DNA from: Ixodes scapularis
Taxonomy: Eukaryota; Arthropoda; Arachnida; Ixodida; Ixodidae
NCBI RefSeq assembly: GCF_016920785.2
Contig: NW_024609835.1
Span: 175,870,798-175,934,797 of the forward strand
Reading direction: 5' to 3'
DNA length: 64,000 nucleotides
Part shown: piece after piece, positions 55,218 to 64,000 of the stretch
Numbering within the stretch: the first letter of the stretch is position 1
Layout: each line of letters opens with the position of its first letter
Notes under the pieces: model-generated
What the model was told of the DNA's origin: nothing
The model's input: the letters and a program-made list of their open reading frames with translations, nothing else
Databases searched by the model: none
Program-made: the position numbers and the translations under genes

Positions 55218-55745
55218 CAGTGTTTGCATACATCTAGTTTCTTTACTTTCTACTTCAGTTTGTTCCTCTACTTAGAGTTTTCACACATTTCTTACATCAT
55301 GCGCAAAAGTTCCGCTCAGCAAATCACAGAGTGGAAAGCTATAGTAATTCAAAATTTCGTTAAATAATTCCAGGAATGCAAGTTAATAATAAATAAGAAT
55401 TATGTTATTCTGGGGACTATTCGCGGATGGGTTTTAACTCCAAACTCGCCGCCGCCGCGACAGCCCGTCGTCTCCCTGTCGTAGCAATAGTATTAAAAAA
55501 ATAAACGGAAAATGGGTCAAGTAGATTTATTGAACATTTGCCGCTGTGAGCTTACTTGTGTATTCAACAATTTTAGCTCACACGCGCAGCAAAAACAAGC
55601 ATAGGCGAAGCCGTCGGCCATGTATCCTCACCACCCGCACATCGAAATCCAGACCGTAGCGCCATCTACGGAAGGATTGAACAGGCGGGTCGCCTTTTCC
55701 TCCAAGCTCGCGGCACCTCCCCCTCTTGCCCACCATACCAGTATT

Positions 55746-57643
55746 GTCGATTGTCAGCGACAATATCGATATTGGTGGAAGTTGCAAAAACAACGCGTCC
55801 TTAAGCCATCGAAATTGATAGTCTAACGTTGCTCGTATTTCAATTATTAAAAGTAGAATTCATCATATTTATGACGACATAGTCAGTGTTTGGCCAGTCG
55901 TACAAGGTCGACCACATCGACACTTTTGAGTGTGCACGTGGCCAGTATAAAATCAAGCGTGAATGGAACAAAAACGTCTGAATGTTATTTCATAAGCCGT
56001 TTGCTTATATTTGTACAAAGAACTGTTCAAGTCAGAATATGAAGAAAGTCATTCTGTCGCCCTTCCAGAGATACTTCGTGTCGCTGTGAAGACGCAGCGA
56101 GTTCTAAGATCGTCCTTGAAGTCAGCGACACTCTGGCCAGGATATGCGGTTAAAAAAAAATGTCTTCGTTTTTTTTTTGTTTTTTTTTTTGTTCTTGTTT
56201 TAGGCAGACACGTATTTTAAAAAAAGAAAAAAATGAAAAAGCTCAGACTGATAAAATTATGCCATTTTATTCAAATCAAACAATAGAGACGTGGGGGTGT
56301 AACGGCTGTCCCTCACTGCAGCGAAGTACTCTCGGAGACAAGTTAAGGCCCGAGTACCACCACTGAAAAAATATCACATTGGTTTCAGTTTTAAACACGA
56401 ACCCTTGACTGCGTGATCCAAACCACGTGCTTAGTAGCAACCTGCCAACTGTCGAGAAAAAAAGAACATATTGTTTTTGTTGAGGAGGCTCCTACTTTCT
56501 TGTAGCTTGTGCGTTTTGGGTTCTTTTTTGACTTGACCGAAGAACGTTTTCTGCTCTTTCTTTTGCCAAGCAAGAAACACGTTTTTCCGGGACGATTTAG
56601 GCCCTGCATTTTTTTACTTTTTCTGGGAACAGCATTTGTGGCGATCTAGTACGGTGAGAACCTTTGGTAAGAATCAGATCTTTCTTGACGTAAAAGACAA
56701 TTCCCTTCCCCATGCTCTTTTCCGAGGGAGTGAAGGCCTGTTTACTGTTTACACGACTGACCGAGACAAAGACCGGATTTTAAGCCTCCTGCGACCCCTT
56801 ATGAGCTTCTGCGCTGCCATGCAGCCAGAAGAAAGTCGTCACAAGAAGCCTAAAACCAGTTTTTGTTTCAGTTAGTCGTTGTCAAGCGCAAGTTTGAGAA
56901 CGGGACTTCATTTTCTCCCGGAAAACATTCGATGATGTACTTCATAGTATCACTCATTTATTCGCTCTACACTCTGCAGTCGTACTCGTTTACGGGCCTG
57001 AAAATGTATAACCGGACTCGCGGATATTCTCATCTCATCTACGCTCACAGCCCCTGGAATCCGTATGCGATCTGCAATCCGCCAAATCTTATGAAATTTT
57101 ATCCGTATCCGCCTGCTGACTGCCGCGCGTCAATTTTATTCTGGAGCACATATAAATTTTTGAATTTTATGATAAAATAACGTAGCGAATAACCAGGTCT
57201 AGCAAACATAATTCCGCAAAAAAGCAACATCTGCAGTCAACGTTTTCGATTGACGGGGTGCGGAAACGAAATGACGAGGCCCGTGAGCTGTCTACCTCTC
57301 ATTTTTAAATCAGCCAGCAAGAAGCGCTCGTGACGTCAACGGCTCCTGCACGGCCATTGGTGCTGTAGTGGCGAGCGTTGCCGCTCGGTGGCGTCAACAA
57401 GTGACAATCTCCCCTAATACAGTTTATACGTAGTCTGCCCGTAACGTCATTCGCGGCCTTGCCGGTATTTTATGAGCCACGAGCGTACGGTTCGGCATGT
57501 TAATTTCACATCGCAGCTCGAGGAAACCAGTAACTAGAAAGAACCGCCAGTACATAGCAATAGCGAAACCTGGAAGCTATGTTTATAAGGTATTCACTGG
57601 GTGCCATATTCGAGCGCGTTCTTCACAGTGCAACCCCGAGGGA

Positions 57644-57645
<2 letters not shown>
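55746..57645. other. unassigned sequence
   Basis: Short frames only (for example 56863-57180, 105 residues) without known motifs. T and A runs at 56152-56235. Confidence 0.35.
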
Positions 57646-57677
<32 letters not shown>

Positions 57678-57690
57678 GGGGGGGGGGGGG
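57646..57690 (+). repeat. (GT)n followed by a 16-G tract
   Basis: GT repeats at 57646-57674 run directly into G16 at 57675-57690. Confidence 0.95.
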
Positions 57691-57875
57691 AGAGTGGTAT
57701 GGCTGACCTGGCAGAGGTCCTCACATCCTCAGATCAAGCTCCTACCTAACGTCTGCAAAGCACAGTGATCTTAATGGTGTGGAACGCGCGTTGCGGAAGA
57801 CTGTGCAAGTTGGCATATACAAAGTAGTACATTCATTATACTTCGTCTCACCCACGGTGTCACCTTAGCATGGGC

Positions 57876-58041
57876 TAACTGCGAAGGCTGTCCAAACGCG
57901 AGCGGATAGCCTCGACTGACCTGACTGGAGCACCCGCGGCACGAGCGCTTGTGCAGCCGGCAAAGCGTGATTCAAAGCAAATAGCTCGCACTTTTAGCAT
58001 GCATGGCTAACAATAGTCCATGCTAAAGTGAGACGAAGTAT
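57876..58041 (+). repeat. dispersed repeat R, copy 2
   Basis: Counterpart of 31491-31660, sharing ATAGCCTCGACTG, CAAAGCAAATAGCTC and GGCTAACAATAGTCCATGCT in the same order. Confidence 0.55.
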
Positions 58042-59919
58042 AGCGTTCCCTGCCAAGTCTCACTGCGGACTAAGTAACTCGACGAGACAGCCATACTGCC
58101 GTGAACTGGCGCTGCTTTTTAAAGGCCGATTACAAAGGCCGGTTACGTGGCGGCATTCAAACCGAGCTTCACAGACCGTTACTGGGCGGAGCCTTGAAAT
58201 CTGTTCATTCGTTTTAAAAATATTTTTCTTGACTTTTCGGCCGGCAGCCTAAAAGCAAGTCTGGACTAGTGTATCTGGACTGCCGCCACAACACTCTTCA
58301 TATCTAAACAAAGAAGTAAAATCAAACATTTTGTTTCCGTACCCCTTTAAAGGTCTCATTTCTTTACAGTAAGTCGCTCGGCCCCTTGTAGCTCGCACTG
58401 TCTGGTTATCCGTGGCCTCCGAGGGAATGTGGACGCGTGGGATTTGTTAATGAACTGTGAGTTCATTCCATGCCGTACTTTTTTACGAGCAGACACCGTA
58501 CTTTTTAAGGGTATCCACGTATAGCCGATTATCAGCGTTTTATGCCGCTTAGCAGGAGCGTCACCTCGTTTATAGTGCATGCACAAAATAAAAATAAACA
58601 AAAAATAGTTTTTGCGTGCAGCTGTTTTTGTCAGAAGAGCAACACCTCAGCCACAGCTGCTCCGGGTCGACCTGTGTACGCGAAAGACGCACGAGCGAGG
58701 CTTCAGAGATTCTCGCAGCAACAAGTGAAGCCCCGTGCAACCGGGCGCGTTGGAATATTGCATTTCGTCGGAAGTTTTTTACAGCGTTTACACAACAATT
58801 GGCGTCGATCTCTTCGGTGTGGCAGGCAATGCTTTAAAAGCAATTCCACGTGGCCTCATTATTTATCCTGGAGAAAAAAAAAAAAAAACTAGATGTCAGT
58901 GGTGGGTGGGTATTTCTGAATAACGAGCCTAAAGGCTTCAGCGCTCTAGCCGGTGTTTTTGGACAACATCGATGGTGCGCTTGAAGAATATGGTCATAGT
59001 CATATTCCACCCTTTTGGTTAAACCGAGGACACGCCAGGATAGTTTCCGCACAAACTGCAACCATAGACATTTCAGCGGACCTGCTTTTGGACAGTACCT
59101 GAAGCGCACCAAAGAGAAGTATGACTGAGAAGAGGTGAGCGATCGGCGTTTGTCAGGTGAGTGACATAACGGGTAATTACACTTACGCGGTTGGTCACTG
59201 AGATGCGTTTGTAAGGTGCCCTCACACATTCCATACAACTATGTCGAGAAAATGTGTCTCTATCTGACATACTTCTTTCCTCCCCAAGGGTACTAGACGA
59301 AAACGATATGCGAAATGCACAGCGCCATCTAGTGAGGGCGCCGAAGAACATGCTTCGCCTCACCAATCGGCTTCGGCGTTGTCAAAGGTGAAGGGCGCGA
59401 AAGTGTAGTTCTGAAATAAATCCTTCGCTCCCACAAAGCACTTTTTCAGAGAAGGCGCTTTCCCAACACTGGCGCCTGCGCCCGTGCCTTTGCCGGCACT
59501 CAAAGTGAATTTTGAGCTAAAGTGTACGTCCGTCATGTTAGTTGCGGCGAGAAACTGGCGACCGGCGGTTCGATGAGCACGTACTTGCAGAGAAGGACGT
59601 AAAATAATGCTAACCTACGCTCGCTGGTGTAAGTGACGATTGACGACTGTGAACAGTATGCCTCGATCGTTGCTGACAACGCTACGAAATTGACGAACAA
59701 CAGAGGAATCTCGACCTAACAAAGATGGCAGCACAAAGAGTGTTGCCAGACGTTACAACAATTTCGATATCGTCTATTTTACTCTAAATAGTGTTGACTA
59801 GATGGGAGATGCGTAAATTTTTCGCACCGATAACGTATAAATTATGGCAACGCCGTTGAAGATATAGCCTTCCCCCTCTCCCGATTTTCAGTTATTTCGT
59901 GTGTAATACGCCAAAACAA
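58042..59919. other. unassigned sequence
   Basis: No recognised coding motif. A 15-A run at about 58872-58888 could be the tail of an unidentified retrocopy. Confidence 0.35.
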
Positions 59920-59931
59920 CTAGGAGGAAAA

Positions 59932-60510
59932 CGAAGGGACAACTGGGACAGGACGCGGCGTAACTTTCAACTGAATGACTATTTGGATGACACAATTTTA
60001 AAAACAAAAGCAGGCACACTTGGGCAGAGCACAAAGATATGCTCTAGAAACACAAACCCCCTCAAATGCCAGCGTCATTGGTTCTTCAAATAGTAGAATT
60101 CTTTAATCAGACAAGGACAAAGAGGGTGCGCTTACACACGAATTGTCGTGGTAGGACTTAATCAGAGAAGGCTTCGTGAATTTCTCTGGCCGTTTTTGTT
60201 TTGTAATGGCCCATGACACAGGTATCACCTAAGATGGGGCTGCATCTTCCCAGAGTTGGGGCCCGCATTCGCAACGGTCACAGAGGACCGCTAAGTGGCC
60301 AGACGGGCGACTGCCTGATTGTCAACTTGTGCTCTCTGACCCTATCATTGATGCACCTCCCCGTCTGGCCAAGGTACACTCCACCACATGACAGGGGAAT
60401 TTTGTACGTGACGCTAGTGGCGCACTCGCGGAACTTAGTGACATGTAATTTTTTGCAACTCTTGCGGCACAACCGTTCCCTCTTCCAATTTGCTTATCCT
60501 TTTACACAGC
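59932..60510 (-). pseudogene. Penelope-like element 3' part with GIY-YIG domain
   Basis: On the minus strand the frame 60472-60278 reads TYKIPLSCGGVYLGQTGRCI and RVREHK, the YIG-and-Arg core of the GIY-YIG endonuclease found in Penelope elements. Downstream (lower coordinates) it ends with CAGTTGAAAGTTACGCCGCG and a hairpin-arm sequence near 59932-59970. This ties the small hairpin insertions elsewhere to Penelope ends. The frame is disrupted after SGPL. Confidence 0.65.
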
Positions 60511-60672
60511 GAAGATAGTTTGTTTGGGTGTCAGAAAAAACGACTGGTATGTCAATAGGGATGGGTCACCCTTCTTCAGATTGTGGGGACATCTTGCGAA
60601 TGTAATGCAGGACAACAGGCCTACCTACCCTCCTGAAGACTGGAGGCCCATCACTTTGACATACCAGCCGTT

Positions 60673-60772
60673 NNNNNNNNNNNNNNNNNNNNNNNNNNNN
60701 NNNNNNNNNNNNNNNNNNNNNNNNNNNNNNNNNNNNNNNNNNNNNNNNNNNNNNNNNNNNNNNNNNNNNNNN
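60673..60772. other. assembly gap (100 N)
   Basis: Exactly 100 N. Low-complexity G tracts (60793-60805 and 60807-60820) lie just to the right, and an inverted repeat (60541-60566 and 60647-60672, CTGGTATGTCAA) lies just to the left. Confidence 1.
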
Positions 60773-60867
60773 GGAGCAGAGAAGGAAAAAAAGGGGGGGG
60801 GGGGGCGGGGGGGGGGGGGGTTGGAAAAGGAGGAGGGGAAAAAAAACGGGTTATTCGCGGCCTTCCC

Positions 60868-61414
60868 TCAAGGCCTCTGGTCCCCTCCGCCCAGTTCGGG
60901 ACGGAGGAATTTTATCTCCCTGTCGGAAAAGGCCAGAGAGGGCGAGGCGACGTTAGTTACCGAGCTCTTGATGGCGTACGATTCGGCGACTTCCCTGCCA
61001 AATCTCTGCCGGTGTCCTCCCAATACGCGCATACCTTCGTATCTGGGCGAACAACCGTCGCACGTCATACGGTGTACAACTATTGGGTGCATGGAGTTGT
61101 CGGGGGGTTCGCTCACCTCCCGCGAGTGTTCCCTCAGGCGGTCATTTAGGCACCTCCCGGTCTGCCCTATATACTCCCCGCCACACGAAAAAGGGATGGC
61201 ATAAACCACCTCCTTCCTGCACTTAACAAACTGCTGTCCGTGCTTCTTGTTGCATTGAGTCGCGGAGGGCGGGGTATTCACCATTCTGCACATTTGTTGA
61301 AGCTTTTGCCTGCAGCTAAACACTGCCCCTACCTCGAAGCGAGAGGCGAGTCCCTTGAGGCGATGTGCGGTGTTGTGCGAGTAGGGGATAACTGCAAAAC
61401 GTTTTTTTGCGAGG
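60868..61414 (-). pseudogene. Penelope GIY-YIG endonuclease, minus copy
   Basis: The frame 61323-60868 contains VYAIPFSCGGEYIGQTGRCL and NDRLREHSREV, the GIY-YIG catalytic core (Tyr, Tyr-Ile-Gly, Arg), preceded by a Cys-rich linker CRQKLQQMC. A run of seven T at about 61404-61410 (six in the plus copy) shifts the frame away from the upstream RT. It forms one arm of a long inverted repeat with 62271-62727. Confidence 0.8.
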
Positions 61415-62270
61415 AACAGGAGCGGCTAGCGGTGCCCGGGAGGCGGTGATCAGCGTCTTTAGAGTATTTGCCACTACGTCATCAGGGTACCCTGCCCTCT
61501 TTAGCCTCTCTGTCTGTAGAAGCACGCTGTGCGTGGAGAGACGGGGCACGACCTGGTTCCAGAGGATTTTAGGAGTGATTTCACGAGGCCCCGTTTAACT
61601 GCTTTGGAGTGGGCACTCGTGAAGGGCAGTACCGGCTTTTGTGTGCGCTGTCTAAACTCCCAGCAAATCCCATCAGAGCGCATCTTCAGGCTCAGGTCCA
61701 AGTATTGAAGACCGTCTTCAGACGGGTCCTCTCTCTTAAAGGAGAGTCCGGTGGGGCTCGGAGCGAAGGCCTCAATGACAGACTCGGGAGAGGTCTGCTT
61801 CGGATGCACGATCAGATAATCATCTACATACCGGAACACCCGGCTCTCCGGCGCGGTCTCCTCTATTCGGCTTCTAATATCCCGGTCCACATACATCAGG
61901 AAAATCTCGCTCAGCACAAGGGCCAGGCACGAGCCTATGCATACGCCTGTCCTCTGGGTGTAAACGCTTCCCTCGTACTCCACCAGTGTTGAGCGAAGGT
62001 ACAACTCAAGGAGAGAAATGAAACCGCTAACAGATATTCCCGACGAATTCTGAAATTTGCAGGCTCCATGTTCGTGAATGGCGTTGTTCACGAACTCGAG
62101 TAGAAACTTGTTGTCTAGACTGTAGAACATGTCCTCTATGTCCATAGAAAACATCGCTAGTGGTGTGGGAGGGTCATACAGGGTCTCAAGTTGGGCTATC
62201 AACTCAGTGGAGTTACTAACACGGAAAGGCTGGGAGAGTGTCAGGGACAACAAGTTTCCGAGGAGGAAAC
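61415..62270 (-). pseudogene. Penelope reverse transcriptase, 5' truncated
   Basis: The minus-strand frame includes FSMDIEDMFYSLDNKFLLEF (motif A), GVCIGSCLALVLSEIFLMYV (motif B) and FRYVDDYLIV (catalytic YVDD), all characteristic of Penelope RT. The frame stops at 61501, but protein continues one frame over (LLQTERLKRAGYPDDVVANT). The N-terminal fingers are absent: sequence beyond 62270 is the inverted endonuclease copy. Confidence 0.85.
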
Positions 62271-62727
62271 TCCTCGCAAAAAACGTTTTGCAGTTATCCC
62301 CTACTCGCACAACACCGCACATCGCCTCAAGGGACTCGCCTCTCGCTTCGAGGTAGGGGTAGTGTTTAGCTGCAGGCAAAAGCTTCAACAAATGTGCAGA
62401 ATGGTGAATACCCCGCCCTCCGCGACTCAATGCAACAAGAAGCACGGACAGCAGTTTGTTAAGTGCTGGAAAGAGGTGGTTTATGCCATCCCTTTTTCGT
62501 GTGGCGGGGAGTATATAGGGCAGACCGGGAGGTGCCTAAATGACCGCCTGAGGGAACACTCGCGGGAGGTGAGCGAACCCCCCGACAACTCCATGCACCC
62601 AATAGTTGTACACCGTATGACGTGCGACGGTTGTCCGCCCAGATACGAAGGTACGCGCGTATTGGGAGGACACCGGCAGAGATTTGGCAGGGAAGTCGCC
62701 GAATCGTACGCCATCAAGAGCTCGGTA
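62271..62727 (+). pseudogene. Penelope GIY-YIG endonuclease, plus copy
   Basis: The frame up to about 62730 reads KRFAVIPYSHNTAHRLKGLA, CRQKLQQMC, VVYAIPFSCGGEYIGQTGRC and ends ESYAIKSSV. Only about four of 121 residues differ from the minus copy (60957-61323). It is interrupted at 62727 by a TA-flanked element. The matching downstream sequence ACGTCGCCTC reappears at 63991-64000, the window end. Confidence 0.8.
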
Positions 62728-63988
62728 TAGCGAGTTCGTTTCACACGCACTGGCACCGTTCGAGTTCTCTCTCAGAATGCATCGCACTCACAGAGTGTTG
62801 CACGGAAAACTGGACTCAAACGAACTCGCCAAATGCACCGCGTGCAGAAGACTGATGTTGCCGCCATCTATGTTGTAGAAAAGGTACCGACTTCAAACCG
62901 AAACTAGCGCCTTTCTGTTCGGAGTGATGCGTGGGAATGCGAGAATGCAGTCGGCTACCAACGTTTATCTACAAACTGTGGTCGCTGCAACCTGTAGTTT
63001 ATAGTTGCAATGACTTCAAGCAGCTTGGCTGCCGTAGAGATAGTTACAGACGGCGTAAATTTTCGCACCCAGTTTTATACAAAGCAGCTGGTTACGATCT
63101 TTCAATTCTTATAACCGTTTACACTGAAGAAAACTGATGATGCTGTCCGAGCAGAAGCTTGATCCGTTTGAGCATGGTATTATGCGTGAACCACTGAAAG
63201 GGTACGGATTAAAACTGGCCTGTTGGAATATCCAGCAAAACTGGGACTTTCGATTTGGATTGTCATTATAGGTGAATCAGAAATTAGCCTTGGTGAGGGC
63301 GTCAAGAACGAGAGCTTTCTCGAACAAAATACGACGGGGCAAGTTAGCTGACGTAGGTAAATGTTAAACATGATGATGTTGCCCAATCCTCGGGTAAAGT
63401 TACCATCTTTAGCTTTCTCTGATGCTTATTGGGCAGACAGAGGTTTCTGCTGGGGGAGTGTTGCCGACAAATGTTAAATTTTCCACCCGCACACGGATGA
63501 TGATAGACATCTCGGGGGCCGCTGTTACGTTTGTTCTGAGCATTTCTTTACACACTAATATATTTCAGCGTTTGTACGGCAACAGAGCGATTTAAAACCT
63601 GCAAATAAATCACGGGTTGTCAATTGCTTCCTTCGGGAAATAGCAGACGCTCACAATTCAAGCTCGCGTTTGATTTCGTGGCCCGCGGGACGCGATTTCT
63701 ATCAGAAAATCTACTTTTTGTTCCGTTCGGTTCCGCGACACATCGTAGCAGACGAACCTCCGTCGCCTGCTCCCGCTCCTCGCCGGCCCCGCCGGAGCGA
63801 GGCATGACGGGATTGCATTTTGGCGCACTCCCGATTTTCTCGGTGCAGCGAGTGCATGCACGCGTGGGGTATCAGCGCTGAAACGAACTCGGAGAGTGCA
63901 ACCACTCGTGGAGTGCCGGCTGAAACGAACCCGTTCCACGCTGCGAGTGGGCACGCGTGGGCACGAGTGCCGTGAAACGAACTCGCTA
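62728..63988. mobile_element. 1.26-kb TA-flanked inverted-repeat element
   Basis: Starts TAGCGAGTTCGTTTCAC and ends with its complement GTGAAACGAACTCGCTA. TA flanks both sides (62726-62727 and 63989-63990). The minus Penelope copy shows the unoccupied site at about 60950-60957. The phrase GTTCGTTTCA or its inverse recurs inside the ends. Frames within (for example 63624-63881) are unrecognised. TA duplication suggests Tc1/mariner-type mobilisation. Confidence 0.75.
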
Positions 63989-64000
63989 TAACGTCGCCTC

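Larger units (their letters stand above)
51479..55736 (+). mobile_element. P-type DNA transposon, full length but inactivated
   Basis: The 4.26-kb element has inverted ends ATGGTGCCTAGAGGGGGAGG at the left and ATGGTGGGCAAGAGGGGGAG as the inverse of the right end (about 31 bp, roughly six mismatches). The flanking direct repeat ACCAGTATT lies at 51470-51478 and 55737-55745 (8-9 bp). P elements make 8-bp duplications. It encodes a THAP-domain transposase in broken frames from 51828 to 54965, with an AATAAA signal at 55212. Full structure and TSD are visible in the sequence; inactivity is inferred from stops and frameshifts. Confidence 0.85.

Noticed and set aside
63133..63161. CTGATGA plus a short stem and GAAGC, resembling a hammerhead ribozyme core
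   Set aside because: The GAAA core is not exact, no closing stems I/III or cleavage site are convincing, and CTGATGA is expected by chance several times in 64 kb.

Overview
This is nuclear DNA of a eukaryote and it is almost entirely transposable-element (TE) derived. I see no convincing host protein-coding gene. The mix points to an arthropod, most likely a tick. It comprises an L1/Tx1-clade LINE, CR1/L2/Jockey-type LINEs with (ATT)n tails, several decayed Gypsy LTR elements, Penelope-like elements with hairpin ends, a THAP-domain P-type DNA transposon, and many hAT, Tc1/mariner and Harbinger-type miniature elements. The tick assignment is inference from repeat style, not proof. One 100-N assembly gap lies at 60673-60772.

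Layout. 1-3.5 kb: the 3' part of an L1/Tx1 LINE (endonuclease, reverse transcriptase, C-terminal CCHC, poly-A), followed directly by a degenerate tRNA-Gly-like sequence. 4.7 kb: a small hairpin insertion with target-site duplication (TSD). 5.2-6.5 kb: a hAT-type non-autonomous element (family 'V', copy V1) that holds another hAT element. 7.4-12.4 kb: two facing copies of a ~400-bp A-tailed retroposon ('H'); one is split by a 2.55-kb and a 1.57-kb inverted-repeat element. 12.8-34.8 kb: a second V copy (V2) split by a 21.36-kb segment that has hAT-like ends and an 8-bp TSD. That segment carries a BED-finger remnant, a minus-strand LINE, an inverted pair of ~1.1-kb repeats ('U'), palindromic elements, Gypsy debris and numerous MITEs. 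35.4-36.0 kb: a LINE 3' end. 36-45 kb: two adjacent broken Gypsy elements (A and B). B is interrupted by an element carrying a tRNA-Ser(AGA)-like gene and by AT-rich foldback elements. 46.9-48.7 kb: palindromes, a Harbinger-like MITE and a THAP-domain remnant. 49.35-51.4 kb: a ~36-copy 56-bp satellite. 51.48-55.74 kb: an essentially full-length but inactivated P-type element with a THAP transposase. 59.9-64 kb: Penelope-like elements, including two ~98%-similar endonuclease copies in inverted orientation, one of them interrupted by a 1.26-kb inverted-repeat element that runs almost to the window end.

The most informative signal is nesting. For several insertions the window itself holds an unoccupied paralogous copy, so boundaries and TSDs can be read directly (5702-6461 and 13028-34384 in family V; 7482-10035 and 10121-11694 in family H; 62728-63988 in the Penelope endonuclease). 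Nearly every coding remnant has stops or frameshifts, so I label them pseudogenes. Functional calls rest on recognisable motifs; no database search was run.
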